Part shown: piece by piece, positions 43,025 through 52,075 of the stretch
Layout: each line of letters begins with the position of its first letter
Numbering within the stretch: the first letter of the stretch is position 1
Assembly (NCBI GenBank): GCA_023457435.1
Contig: JAEWLS010000034.1
Span: 57,196-121,195 of the forward strand
DNA from: Pseudomonadota bacterium
Lineage (GTDB): Bacteria > Pseudomonadota > Alphaproteobacteria > Rhizobiales > Rhizobiaceae
Length of the DNA stretch: 64,000 nucleotides
Direction: 5' to 3'
Notes under the pieces: generated by a model
Databases searched by the model: none
What the model saw: only the letters and a program-made list of their open reading frames with translations
Told to the model about the DNA's origin: nothing
Program-made: the position numbers and the translations under genes

Positions 43025-44293
43025 ATGGCAAGGTCGACGCCCAGCGACGCCAGCGCCTACCGGGGCGGCGCTTTCGATGTCGTCATCGCCGGCGCCGGCT
43101 ATGTCGGCATTGCCGCGGCAGTTGCCATGCGCGTCGCGCGACCCAGCCTGTCTGTGCTGGTCGTGGACGCGGCGCCGGAGGGAATGTGGCGGCGCGATCA
43201 GCGTGCCTCGGCCATAGCCGCGGCCGCAAGCCGAATGCTCACGGCGCTTGGAGCCTGGGAAGAGATACTTCCGACCGCGCAGCCGATCGTCGACATGGTG
43301 GTGACGGACTCGCGGACCTCCGACCCGGTGCGTCCGATCTTCCTGTCATTCGGCGGCGAGGCGGCACCGGGAGAGCCGTTCGCTCACATGGTCGAGAACC
43401 GGGTGCTGAACGCCGCCCTGCGCCGCCGCGCGGCGGAACTCGGGGTCGCGTTGCTCGAAGGCGTCTCGGTCATCGGCTTCGAGGTTCGCGGCTCGGACGT
43501 GACGATCCATCTCGCCGACGGCATGCCGATCACGGCGCGCCTGCTGGTGGCCGCCGACGGCGTGAAGTCGCGGTTGCGCGACATGGCCAGCATCAAGACC
43601 GTGCACTGGGACTACGGCCAGTCAGGCATCGTCTGCACCGTCGAACACGAGCGCCCGCACAACGGCCGGGCCGAAGAACACTTCCTGCCGGCAGGCCCGT
43701 TCGCCACCCTGCCGCTGAAGGCGGTCGACGGACGCCACCGCTCGTCGATCGTCTGGACCGAGAGTACCGCAGACGCCGAACGGCTCGTCAACGATGAGCC
43801 GCTTGTGTTCGAGAGCGAACTCGAGCTCCGGTTCGGGCTGAAACTTGGCGAGGTCCGCGTCGCCGACAAGCCGCGCGCATGGCCGCTCGGCCTTACACTG
43901 GCGCGAGACTTCGTTCGCCCCCGCTTCGCTCTTGCCGGCGACGCCGCGCACGGCATCCACCCGATCGCCGGCCAGGGTCTCAACCTCGGCTTCAAGGACG
44001 CGGCCGCGCTTGCCGAGGTTGTGGTCGAAGCGGATCGGCTTGGCCGCGACATTGGCGCGCTCGACGTGTTGGAAGGCTATCAGCAGTGGCGCCGCTTCGA
44101 CACGGTGCGCATGGGCGTGACGACGGATGCGCTGAACCGGCTCTTTTCCAACGACCTCGGCCCGCTACGCGCGTTGCGCGACCTCGGCTTGGGGGTTGTC
44201 GACAGGCTGCCGGCGCTCAAGGCCTTCTTCGTAGGCCAGGCATCGGGGCTCACCGGTACTGCGCCGCGCCTGCTGCGTGGCGAGGCGATCTAA
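43025..44293 (+). CDS. UbiH/Coq6-family FAD monooxygenase
   Basis: 422 residues from ATG 43025 after GAGGTGA. FAD-binding IAGAGYVGIAAAVAM at the N-terminus, mid-chain LLVAADGVKSRLRDMASI, and ALAGDAAHGIHPIAGQGLNLGFKDAA near the C-terminus. Ubiquinone-ring hydroxylase; which ring position cannot be told from sequence (UbiH, UbiF or the multifunctional UbiL). Not in an operon with other ubi genes. Confidence 0.92.
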   Translation: MARSTPSDASAYRGGAFDVVIAGAGYVGIAAAVAMRVARPSLSVLVVDAAPEGMWRRDQRASAIAAAASRMLTALGAWEEILPTAQPIVDMVVTDSRTSDPVRPIFLSFGGEAAPGEPFAHMVENRVLNAALRRRAAELGVALLEGVSVIGFEVRGSDVTIHLADGMPITARLLVAADGVKSRLRDMASIKTVHWDYGQSGIVCTVEHERPHNGRAEEHFLPAGPFATLPLKAVDGRHRSSIVWTESTADAERLVNDEPLVFESELELRFGLKLGEVRVADKPRAWPLGLTLARDFVRPRFALAGDAAHGIHPIAGQGLNLGFKDAAALAEVVVEADRLGRDIGALDVLEGYQQWRRFDTVRMGVTTDALNRLFSNDLGPLRALRDLGLGVVDRLPALKAFFVGQASGLTGTAPRLLRGEAI

Positions 44294-44381
44294 CGTCCGA
44301 ATTTTTTCTTGTCGTGCCGGAACCTATCGAACCGTGATACGTTCTTGCCACTAGGGACTTTTCCTGCCTTCCAGAGCCGCT

Positions 44382-45422
44382 ATGATTGACCCCTCGGTCC
44401 GCCGCCCGCAGATCGCGTCGGAGCCTCCTGTGCCGATCCGCTATTCGCTCGTCATTCCGATCTACAACGAGTTCGAGGTTCTCCCCGAGCTTCTCAAACG
44501 GGTACGCGCGCTCCTCGACCGCCTCGACGGGCCCGCGGAGGCGATTTTCGTAGACGACGGCAGCCGCGACCGCAGCGCGGACGTGCTTCACGGGGCGATA
44601 CGGGAGGAGCCTCGTTTCCGGCTGATCGAGTTCTCGCGCAATTTCGGCCACCAGATTGCGATTTCGGCCGGCATGGATGCTGCGTCCGGCGACGCCGTCG
44701 TCGTCATGGACGCCGACCTGCAGGACCCGCCGGAGCTGGTGCTCGACATGGTGGCGAAGTGGAAGGAGGGCTACGAGATCGTCTACGCGCGCCGCGTCAG
44801 GCGCGAGGGCGAGACTTGGTTCAAGCGCGTCAGCGCCAACCTCTTCTACCGTTTTCTCGAGGCGATGACGTCGGTGAAGATCCCGCGCGACGTCGGCGAC
44901 TTTCGGCTCGTCGGCCGCAAGGCGTTGGAGACATTCAAGTCGATGCCTGAGCACGACCGATTCGTGCGCGGGATGTTCAGCTGGATGGGCTTCAAGCAGA
45001 CCGCGATCGACTTCGAGCGCCCGGCGCGTCTGCACGGGGAGACGAAGTATCCGCTGCGCAAGATGATGCGCCTCGCCGTCAACGGCATCGTGAGCTTCTC
45101 GGACCGCCCGCTGCGCATGGCGCTGTGGGGCGGCCTGGTCGTATCCGCGCTGGCGCTTCTCTACGGGGCCTACGCAGTCGCTGCGTGGGCGCTGGGCTTC
45201 CGGGTCATCGAGGGCTGGACGTCGACCGTCCTCGTCATTTCGTTCCTCAGCGGCGTCAACCTGTTCGTACTCGGCGTCGTCGGCCTCTACATCGGCGGCA
45301 TCTTTTCCGAGGTGAAGCGCCGGCCGCTTTACGTCGTCGACCGGCTCACGGGCTTCGACACCGCGATACGCGCCGCGGCCGAGGCTCACACGATAGGCCG
45401 CGAAACGCAGAAGGCGATCTAA
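44382..45422 (+). CDS. GtrB/DPM1-like polyprenyl-phosphate glycosyltransferase (GT2)
   Basis: 346 residues: GT-A fold with VIPIYNEFEVLPELL, FVDDGSRD, and the metal-binding VVMDADLQDPPEL, followed by two C-terminal membrane helices (about 248–270 and 284–308) as in GtrB/ArnC. Transfers a sugar from a nucleotide donor to undecaprenyl phosphate on the cytoplasmic face. Its stop overlaps the methyltransferase start (TAATG); GtrA follows. The sugar is unknown. Confidence 0.9.
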   Translation: MIDPSVRRPQIASEPPVPIRYSLVIPIYNEFEVLPELLKRVRALLDRLDGPAEAIFVDDGSRDRSADVLHGAIREEPRFRLIEFSRNFGHQIAISAGMDAASGDAVVVMDADLQDPPELVLDMVAKWKEGYEIVYARRVRREGETWFKRVSANLFYRFLEAMTSVKIPRDVGDFRLVGRKALETFKSMPEHDRFVRGMFSWMGFKQTAIDFERPARLHGETKYPLRKMMRLAVNGIVSFSDRPLRMALWGGLVVSALALLYGAYAVAAWALGFRVIEGWTSTVLVISFLSGVNLFVLGVVGLYIGGIFSEVKRRPLYVVDRLTGFDTAIRAAAEAHTIGRETQKAI

Positions 45423-46114
45423 TGGCCACGCTGTTCGACGACTACAAGACGAGTTATGGCGACGAGGTCCAGCGCTCGGTCGAGTTCTCCGGCCTGAAAC
45501 ATGACTTCTTTCTCGTGGCCAAGGCAGACTATCTGCGCCGGCTGGTCGACGAGCGTGGCCTGCGAGCCGGCGGGCGCCGCGTCGCCGCGCTGGACGTCGG
45601 TTGCGGCATCGGCGCGCTTCATCCCTATCTCGACGGCATTTTCGACACGCTGTCGGGGTGCGACATCTCTCAGGAATCGATCGACCGGGCGCGTGCCGAG
45701 CGGCCGCAGATCGAGTACCGGCACTACTTGCCGAACCGGCTGCCGTTCGGCGACGCGAGCTTCGACATCGCCTTCGCCAGCTGCGTCCTCCACCACGTGC
45801 CGCCGGAGCACTGGCAGGAGTTCATCGCCGAGATGAAGCGCGTGGTGCGTCCCGGCGGCGTCGTCGCCATCATCGAGCACAATCCGCTCAACCCGCTGAC
45901 GCGCCTGGCCGTCCTGCGCTGCCCGTTCGACGAGGACGCGGTGCTCCTCTCTTCGCGGCGCACGCGAAAGCTGCTCGAAGGCGCCGGCCTGCACGAGCAG
46001 AAGGACGAGCACATACTGCTTCTCCCGAGCGACAAGCCGCTGCCCCGCCGCATCGAGCGCATGTTCTCCCGCCTGCCGATCGGCGCCCAGTATGTCAGCA
46101 GCGCCCGCGTCTGA
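45422..46114 (+). CDS. Class I SAM-dependent methyltransferase
   Basis: 230 residues from ATG 45422. Motif I ALDVGCGIGALHPYL, post-I GCDISQESI, motif IV FASCVLHHVPPEHW, then VVRPGGVVAIIEHNPLNPLT. Methyltransf_11 family. It sits between a GT2 enzyme and GtrA, overlapping both genes, so it may methylate the lipid-linked sugar or a related glycan; this is inference. Confidence 0.9.
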   Translation: MATLFDDYKTSYGDEVQRSVEFSGLKHDFFLVAKADYLRRLVDERGLRAGGRRVAALDVGCGIGALHPYLDGIFDTLSGCDISQESIDRARAERPQIEYRHYLPNRLPFGDASFDIAFASCVLHHVPPEHWQEFIAEMKRVVRPGGVVAIIEHNPLNPLTRLAVLRCPFDEDAVLLSSRRTRKLLEGAGLHEQKDEHILLLPSDKPLPRRIERMFSRLPIGAQYVSSARV

Positions 46115-46499
46115 CCGCAGGAGCCGCGGCGCGCTCGTCTCGCGCTTCGCGGTGGTCGGCCTTGCCTCGACAGGTCTGTACTTCGTCCTGGCGCTGGCAT
46201 TCGCGGAAGGCCTCGGTGTCGCGGCCGTCACCGCCTCGCTGCTCGCTTACGTGCTTGCCACCGTGTTCTCTTATCTGGCGCAGAAGTTCGTGACGTTCCG
46301 CTCGCACGGTGCGCACACGGCGGAAGCGCCGCGCTTTCTCGTCCTGACCGCGTTCGGTTTCGCGGTAGCCACGGCGCTACCGGCACTCGGCACACAGCTC
46401 GGCTGGCCAAGCATCGTACCCTTCGCCCTGACGTGCGTTGTCATTCCGGTGGTGAACTTCTTCGTGCTGGACCGCTGGGTCTTCGCCCGCGGAAGCTGA
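46092..46499 (+). CDS. GtrA family membrane protein
   Basis: 135 residues, four membrane helices, with the family pattern FAVVGLASTGLYFVL … SYLAQKFVTFRSHG … FFVLDRWVF. GtrA proteins are thought to flip polyprenyl-phosphate sugars or modulate their transfer. Overlaps the methyltransferase gene by 23 bases. The stop codon lies in the loop of an 8-pair hairpin. Confidence 0.93.
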   Translation: MSAAPASDRRSRGALVSRFAVVGLASTGLYFVLALAFAEGLGVAAVTASLLAYVLATVFSYLAQKFVTFRSHGAHTAEAPRFLVLTAFGFAVATALPALGTQLGWPSIVPFALTCVVIPVVNFFVLDRWVFARGS

Positions 46500-46508
46500 C
46501 GCTTCCGC
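46489..46508. terminator. Hairpin across the gtrA stop codon
   Basis: GCGGAAGC–TGAC–GCTTCCGC: eight perfect pairs with the gtrA TGA in the loop. No T tract on either strand. It lies between two convergent units and could be a weak bidirectional terminator. Confidence 0.4.
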
Positions 46509-46523
46509 CTTCAGCTAAACGGT

Positions 46524-47105
46524 CTAGGCCGGCGCAAGCCGGAAGGCGGTCAGCTTGATCGCCCGCTTTTGCGTCTCGGTTATGCGCGGCGCCGGCAGGT
46601 GCGCGTCCGGGTACCGCAGCTCGATCGTCAGCATGTCACCGGCCATCGCCGCTTCCGGCACGCGGAGCGTGTGCGCTCGCTCCTCGCCGTCGGTGAGTTC
46701 GACGACCCCGGCTTGGATACCGTTGAGCGAGATCAGCACCCTCTGACGGACACCCGGCGGCCGGATGATGCCAACCATCGAAAGGGTGAGCTCAAGGGCG
46801 GTCGCCTCCGGCCGCCTCACGCGGATCATCGACGTGTCGCCGACCGAATGGGTCCCGTCGCCGGCAGGTCCATCCCAGCCGCAGACCCGTATCGAGAGCG
46901 ACGCGGCCTTGCCGTCGGGACGGAACGATACGGTCTCGCCGAGAGCGTAGTCGCCGGCAACAGGCTGGTCCCGGCACGTCGTCGTGCGGTCTACGAAATA
47001 GGCCCGGTAGTCGGCCGGCACGTCGGGACTGAGCGCTCTCGCGAAGATCACCAGCTCGCCGAGCGCCAAGGCTCCCGCCAGCCCGTAGGCCGCTAGGCGC
47101 AGCAT
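46524..47105 (-). CDS. Membrane-anchored periplasmic protein, unknown
   Basis: 193 residues from ATG 47105 (TTG 47138 is also possible). One N-terminal helix (MLRLAAYGLAGALALGELVIFARAL) followed by a periplasmic, beta-rich region with two cysteines (TTTCRDQ and RVCGWDG) that may form a disulfide, and jelly-roll-like patterns (QRVLISLNGIQAGVVELTDGEERAHTLRVPEAA). This resembles carbohydrate-binding modules seen in bacterial GT-C associated proteins, but I do not recognise the family. Starts 19 bases after the PIG-V-like gene. Confidence 0.7.
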   Translation of the reverse strand: MLRLAAYGLAGALALGELVIFARALSPDVPADYRAYFVDRTTTCRDQPVAGDYALGETVSFRPDGKAASLSIRVCGWDGPAGDGTHSVGDTSMIRVRRPEATALELTLSMVGIIRPPGVRQRVLISLNGIQAGVVELTDGEERAHTLRVPEAAMAGDMLTIELRYPDAHLPAPRITETQKRAIKLTAFRLAPA

Positions 47106-47124
47106 TGGCTTGCCGGCCAACGGG

Positions 47125-48327
47125 TCAGACGAGCGCAAGATGGTCTCCGATCCACTGCTGCGTCAGCAGGAAGCACAAGGCCATGAATGCAGCCAGTGTG
47201 GCGGCCATGAGGATGCGGTTGCGCGACAGCAGCCGGCTGGCCTCGTGCTGCAGCGGCGCGAGCGCAGCACTGTAGCGCACGATGGACGCGATGCCCGACG
47301 TCAGCGGCAGCACCAGCGCGATGAGGCAGAACAGCCCGGCTGCGAAATCGCGCCGCACGGTTACCCAGGCAGCCAAAAAGAGCGCGACGATCGCCGCTGT
47401 CGCCTGAAACTGGCGCGGCGACGGCCACCACAGGCCCTTGTCGTGCGTCGTCGTCAGCCCGTCCCACAGGAACAGCCAGGGCAGGTCGAAAACCCGGCCG
47501 AAGGCCCGCTGCACGTGCGAGAAGGCGAGCCCGTCGCCCATCAGCCAATAGAGGTACAGCATGTAGGTGAAGAGGCCTGCCGGGGCGAGGAAGATGGCGA
47601 GCAGCAGGTCGGGCCGCGACAGTATGTGTCGTGGCAGTGTGGCGACCGTGCCGCCGGCCTCGCGATGGTCGGTCCAGATCCGCCAGGCGAGCGCCACGAA
47701 GAGGAAGACGCCGACGATACGTGTGGCCGACAACAGTGCAAGCAGCGCGCCGGCGGCGACAACGCGGCCCTGCTGGAGCGCGAGCAGCACCAGGCAGGCG
47801 AGCAGCACGAACAGCGACTCGGTCATCAGCATCGTGAAGTAGACCGAGAACGGGCCCGCCAGCATGAAAGCGCAGTAGAGTGCGTAGGCCGGCAGGTCGC
47901 GACCGAGTAGTCGCCAGGAAGCAAGGCACGCGCCGAATGAGAGCAGCGGCGATACCAGCATGCCGAGTTGGGGAGCCGGCAGCGGAACCACCGCCTGGAT
48001 CGCCGCGATCAGCATCGGATAGAGCGGGAAGAAGCCCCACGCGCCCACATTGTCGTGCCGGTCTGTCGGATAGCCGTCGTAGCCGAGCTCGGCGATCTCG
48101 CGGTACCAGACGCAATCCCAGTCGCAGAGGGCCGCCGAATAGGCTGCAAAGCTGCCGTCGTCGGAGATCGCCGCGAAAGCCGCGTAGCGTAGCACCATGC
48201 CGACGAGCAGGAAGACGAGCGGCACGAGAAAGACCGTCGCGCGCGACGGCACGCCGGCTCCCTGGAGCGCGATACTCTCGGTTGCCAAGACTGACCCACT
48301 GTCTGCCCGCCGCGAAAAGCGGGCCAC
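47125..48327 (-). CDS. PIG-V-like mannosyltransferase (GT-C)
   Basis: 400 residues, about ten membrane helices, from GTG 48327. The GT-C/PIG-V signature is clear in the first periplasmic loop: CDWDCVWYREIAELGYDGYPTDR, then WGFFPLYPMLIAA. These enzymes move a sugar from a polyprenyl-phosphate donor on the outer face of the membrane. The GtrB-like enzyme encoded at 44382 would make such a donor. Acceptor unknown. Confidence 0.85.
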   Translation of the reverse strand: MARFSRRADSGSVLATESIALQGAGVPSRATVFLVPLVFLLVGMVLRYAAFAAISDDGSFAAYSAALCDWDCVWYREIAELGYDGYPTDRHDNVGAWGFFPLYPMLIAAIQAVVPLPAPQLGMLVSPLLSFGACLASWRLLGRDLPAYALYCAFMLAGPFSVYFTMLMTESLFVLLACLVLLALQQGRVVAAGALLALLSATRIVGVFLFVALAWRIWTDHREAGGTVATLPRHILSRPDLLLAIFLAPAGLFTYMLYLYWLMGDGLAFSHVQRAFGRVFDLPWLFLWDGLTTTHDKGLWWPSPRQFQATAAIVALFLAAWVTVRRDFAAGLFCLIALVLPLTSGIASIVRYSAALAPLQHEASRLLSRNRILMAATLAAFMALCFLLTQQWIGDHLALV

Positions 48328-48390
48328 TCGTCCCTGATCAAGCAGTTGGAGCAGGAGGCTCCGGCTGTCAATCGCCGTCAGCGACGAAGC

Positions 48391-50199
48391 CTACCCTTCC
48401 AGCTCTTCCCTGAGCATCTCCAGCTCGAGCCACTCTTCTTCCATGGCCTGGAGCTTGCCGCGCTCGGCGTCGAGCGCGGCGGCGAGCTTCTGATAGGCGG
48501 CGGGCTCCTTGGCATAGAGCGCCGGGTCGGAAAGTTTTCCCTCGAGCCTTCCGATCTCTGCAGAGGCAGCCTCCATCTTCGCCGGAAGCGATTCCAGCGC
48601 GAATTTCTGCTTGTAGGACAGCTTTCGGGACACGGCCTTCGCCGGCGCGGGCACGTCTCTGCCCGGGGCGGGCACTTTCTTCGGTTCGCCGCCGCGCCGG
48701 TCGAAGCGCACCGAGCCGCGCTGCGCCAGCATGTCGGAGTAGCCGCCGGCGTACTCGACCCAGCGACCGCCTCCTTCCGGCACGATGGTGCTGGTCACGG
48801 TACGGTCGAGAAAGTCGCGATCGTGGGACACGAGCAATACCGTACCGTCGAAACCTGCGACCAGCTCCTGCAGCAGGTCGAGCGTCTCCATGTCGAGATC
48901 GTTGGTCGGTTCGTCGAGGACCAGAAGGTTGGCGGGCGTCGCGAGAATGCGCGCCAGGATCAGCCGCGCCCGTTCGCCGCCCGAGAGTTCCCTGACCGGC
49001 GTACGCGCCTGCTCCGGCTTGAAGAGGAAGTCCTTCAGATAGGACGCCGCGTGCTTCTTCTCCCCGTTTATCGTCAGCCAGTCGCCGGCGCCGCGCGTGA
49101 GGAAGTGCTGCACGCTTTCCTCGGGGTCGAGGCTTTCGCGCTTCTGGTCGAGCGTCGCGACGACGAGGTTGGTGCCAAGCTTCACAGCGCCGGTGTCCGG
49201 CTCGAGAAGGCCGATCAGCATCGACAGCAGGGTGGTCTTGCCCGAGCCGTTGGGGCCGACGAAGCCGACGCGGTCGCCGCGTTGAATGCGCGTGGAAAAG
49301 TCCCGCACAACCGTGAGGTCGCCGAAGCTCTTCGAAATGCCCTTCGCTTCGACCACGAGCTTGCCCGACTGCTCGGCACTCGAGGCCTGCATGGTGGCGG
49401 AGCCCTCCGGCCCCTTATGGCCGCGAAAGCGCTGGCGCATGTCCTGCAACTCGCCGAGCCGGCGCATATTGCGCTTGCGCCGCGCGGTGACGCCGTAGCG
49501 CAGCCAGTGCTCCTCGCGCACGATCTGGCGCCCGAGCTTGTGCTGCTCCTTCTCCTCCTCTTCGAGAATCGTGTCGCGCCACTCCTCGAAATGCTTGAAC
49601 CCACGGTCGAGGCGCCGCGTCTGGCCCCGGTCGAGCCACACGGTGGCCTGCGACACGCGTTCGAGGAACCGCCGGTCGTGCGAGATGACGACCAGCGCGC
49701 CCGACATGCGGGCGAGTTCGTCCTCGAGCCATTCGATCGTCGCGAGATCGAGATGGTTCGTCGGCTCGTCGAGCAGCAGCACGTCCGGCTGCGGCGCGAT
49801 GGCGCGGGCAAGCGCGGCGCGGCGCGCCTCGCCGCCCGACAGCGTCGACGGGCTTTCCTCGCCGCTGAGGCCGAGATGGTCGAGCAGGTAGCGCGCGCGA
49901 TGCGGATCGTCGGCCGGGCCGAGGCCGGCGGCCACGTATTCGCCGGTCGTGGCGAAATCGCCGAAGTCAGGCGCTTGCGCGAGGTAGCGCACGGTCGCCG
50001 AGGGCTGACGGAAGATTTCGCCGTCCTGCGCCTCTGCGAGCCCGGCGGCGATCTTGAGCAGCGTCGACTTGCCCGAACCGTTGCGGCCAACCAGCGCTAT
50101 GCGCTCGCCCGGACCGACCGACAGCTCCGCTCTGTCGAGCAGCGGCGTGCCGCCGAAGGTGAGCCTTATGCCGGTGAGCTGGAGAAGCGGCGGCGCCAT
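48391..50199 (-). CDS. uup: ABC-F ATPase (Uup-like)
   Basis: 602 residues from ATG 50199, sharing a base with the thiamine diphosphokinase stop (TGATG). Two ABC domains: Walker A GRNGSGKST and GPNGSGKTT; signatures LSGGEARRA and LSGGERARL; Walker B LLLDEPTNHLD and LVLDEPTNDLD. The charged linker between them and the C-terminal coiled coil (about 530–600) match Uup. Soluble; acts on ribosomes or DNA intermediates rather than transport. Confidence 0.92.
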   Translation of the reverse strand: MAPPLLQLTGIRLTFGGTPLLDRAELSVGPGERIALVGRNGSGKSTLLKIAAGLAEAQDGEIFRQPSATVRYLAQAPDFGDFATTGEYVAAGLGPADDPHRARYLLDHLGLSGEESPSTLSGGEARRAALARAIAPQPDVLLLDEPTNHLDLATIEWLEDELARMSGALVVISHDRRFLERVSQATVWLDRGQTRRLDRGFKHFEEWRDTILEEEEKEQHKLGRQIVREEHWLRYGVTARRKRNMRRLGELQDMRQRFRGHKGPEGSATMQASSAEQSGKLVVEAKGISKSFGDLTVVRDFSTRIQRGDRVGFVGPNGSGKTTLLSMLIGLLEPDTGAVKLGTNLVVATLDQKRESLDPEESVQHFLTRGAGDWLTINGEKKHAASYLKDFLFKPEQARTPVRELSGGERARLILARILATPANLLVLDEPTNDLDMETLDLLQELVAGFDGTVLLVSHDRDFLDRTVTSTIVPEGGGRWVEYAGGYSDMLAQRGSVRFDRRGGEPKKVPAPGRDVPAPAKAVSRKLSYKQKFALESLPAKMEAASAEIGRLEGKLSDPALYAKEPAAYQKLAAALDAERGKLQAMEEEWLELEMLREELEG

Positions 50200-50837
50200 C
50201 AATCGATATCCGGATGAGCGATGAGCATGGCACGGCCGGCTTCGAGGCGGACTTTCAGCCGGTCGCGCACATTGTTGGAAAGGGTGAGCGACGAGCCGAA
50301 CGGAACGTCGCGGCGCATCAGCGGCCACTTTGCACCGGTCAGCGTCAGCGCCGACAGCTCGGTGAACCCGATCACGGAAAACAGCGTGCCGTCACGGTAG
50401 TCGAACGCGTGGTCGACGCCCGGTGCCAGCGGCACGCCCTCCTGCCAGCCGGAGCTGATCAGGACGTCGAGGCCCGCCTCCGCCAGCGCTACCGCGGCCG
50501 CGAGGTGGCGGAACGCATGATCGGCGCGTGGTCCGCCGAAGGCGCCCACCAGGACAAGCCCCGTGGCGCCGGCAGCGAGCGCGGCGTCGATGGCGATCTC
50601 GCCGTCGGTCGCATCCTTGTCTGCCGGATAGGCGGCGACCGGGATGGCTGCATGAGCCGTGCGCTCGTCCTGCGTGACCGAGTCGAAATCGCCCGCCCAG
50701 AGTTCCGGCACGACGCCGAGAGTGGCGGCGTGGCGGATGCCGGAATCCGCGGCGATGACGCGCGATCCGGCGATCTGCGCATCGAGGCGTCTGGTCCGGC
50801 CGAGTTCGCCGCCTAGCAGGATGGTGAAAAGGCTCAT
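50199..50837 (-). CDS. Thiamine diphosphokinase
   Basis: Converts thiamine plus ATP directly to thiamine diphosphate. 212 residues from ATG 50837 (MSLFTILLGGELGR). TPK motifs: IAADSGIRHA, WAGDFDSV, DKDATDGEIAID, and GAFGGPRADHA; the C-terminal beta domain binds thiamine. It diverges from the TPP riboswitch and thiBPQ importer, so import and activation sit together. Stop overlaps the uup start. Confidence 0.93.
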   Translation of the reverse strand: MSLFTILLGGELGRTRRLDAQIAGSRVIAADSGIRHAATLGVVPELWAGDFDSVTQDERTAHAAIPVAAYPADKDATDGEIAIDAALAAGATGLVLVGAFGGPRADHAFRHLAAAVALAEAGLDVLISSGWQEGVPLAPGVDHAFDYRDGTLFSVIGFTELSALTLTGAKWPLMRRDVPFGSSLTLSNNVRDRLKVRLEAGRAMLIAHPDID

Positions 50838-50921
50838 GCGCGGGGGCGATAGCACGGCGCCAGCCGCCGAAGGAAGTTCGCCTTGCGTGTCCCTGCGTCC
50901 ATCCCTATTCTCCAACTCGCT

Positions 50922-51018
50922 CTAACGGGGTGCCGGTTCGTCCGGCTGAGAGGCAATCGGGAGATCTCCCGGCCAACCCGCTGAACCTGATCCGGTTTGT
51001 ACCGGCGGAGGGATTAGA
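50922..51018 (+). ncRNA. TPP riboswitch (THI element)
   Basis: Canonical landmarks in order: ACGGGGTGCC, GGCTGAGA, a variable hairpin GGGAGATCTCCC, then ACCCGCTGAACCTGATCCGG and the closing GGCGGAGGGA. Located 50 bases before thiB, it should switch off the thiBPQ importer when TPP is plentiful, probably by hiding the ribosome site. Confidence 0.95.
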
Positions 51019-51067
51019 CGCTTAGCCAGGCGCCATTCCCTTTCATATGTTGCGAAGGAGTGCGCCG

Positions 51068-52063
51068 ATGCGCAGAACTGCACTTGCCCTGTTAACCCTG
51101 GCCGCTCTGGCCCTGCCCGCCACCGCGCAGGACAAGCTCACCGTCTATACCTATGAGAGCTTCACCGCCGAATGGGGACCAGGCCCGGCGGTCGAGAAGG
51201 CTTTCGAGGCGGAATGCGGCTGCGACCTCGACTTCGTGTCGGTCGCCGACGGCGTCGCGCTGCTCAATCGCCTCAAGCTGGAAGGCGCCGGTACCGCGGC
51301 AGACATCGTGCTCGGCCTCGACGACAGCCTGACGCACGAGGCGCGCGCGAGCGGACTTTTCGTGCCGCATGGCGTCGATATGTCGGACGTCTCGGTACCC
51401 GGCGGCTGGAGCGACGATACCTTCGTGCCGTTCGACTACGGCTACTTCGCCGTCGTCTACGACACGCAAGCCGTGTCGCGTCCGCCGGCAAGCCTGAAGG
51501 AACTGGTCGAGGGCGACGCCTCTCAGAAGATCGCCATACAGGACCCGCGCACCTCGACGCCGGGCCTCGGACTGCTGCTCTGGGTCAAGGCGGTCTACGG
51601 CGACAAGGCCGGCGAAGCATGGGCCAAACTGAAGAACCGCGTGCTCACCGTAACGCCCGGCTGGAGCGAGTCCTACGGGCTGCTCACCTCGGGGGAGGCT
51701 CCGATGGTGCTGTCCTATACGACCTCGCCGGCCTATCACATGATCGCCGAGCGCACCGACCGCTACCGCGCCGCGCGCTTCGAGGAAGGTCATTACATCC
51801 AGGTCGAGGTGGCCGGGATCACCACCAAGGGCGCAACGAACCCGCTCGCGGCGCGCTTCATGGCCTTCATGACCGGCCCCGGCTTTCAGGATCCGATTCC
51901 CGAAACCAACTGGATGTTCCCGGCCGGCAGGACCACGGAGCCGCTCAACCCGGTGTTCGCGGACATGATTCGCCCCGAGACGCCGCTCGAGATCGATTCG
52001 GCCACCGTCGCCGCCAACCGCAAGGTCTGGATCGACGAGTGGCTGGCGGCGATGAGCAGGTAA
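51068..52063 (+). CDS. thiB: Thiamine-binding periplasmic protein ThiB
   Basis: 331 residues from ATG 51068 after AAGGAG. Sec signal peptide (TALALLTLAALALPATAQ) and a type II solute-binding fold starting KLTVYTYESFTAEWGPGPAVEKAFEA. Binds thiamine and its phosphates for the ThiPQ importer. Downstream of the TPP riboswitch; thiP follows by 12 bases. Confidence 0.95.
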   Translation: MRRTALALLTLAALALPATAQDKLTVYTYESFTAEWGPGPAVEKAFEAECGCDLDFVSVADGVALLNRLKLEGAGTAADIVLGLDDSLTHEARASGLFVPHGVDMSDVSVPGGWSDDTFVPFDYGYFAVVYDTQAVSRPPASLKELVEGDASQKIAIQDPRTSTPGLGLLLWVKAVYGDKAGEAWAKLKNRVLTVTPGWSESYGLLTSGEAPMVLSYTTSPAYHMIAERTDRYRAARFEEGHYIQVEVAGITTKGATNPLAARFMAFMTGPGFQDPIPETNWMFPAGRTTEPLNPVFADMIRPETPLEIDSATVAANRKVWIDEWLAAMSR

Positions 52064-52075
52064 GGCAGGCATCGC

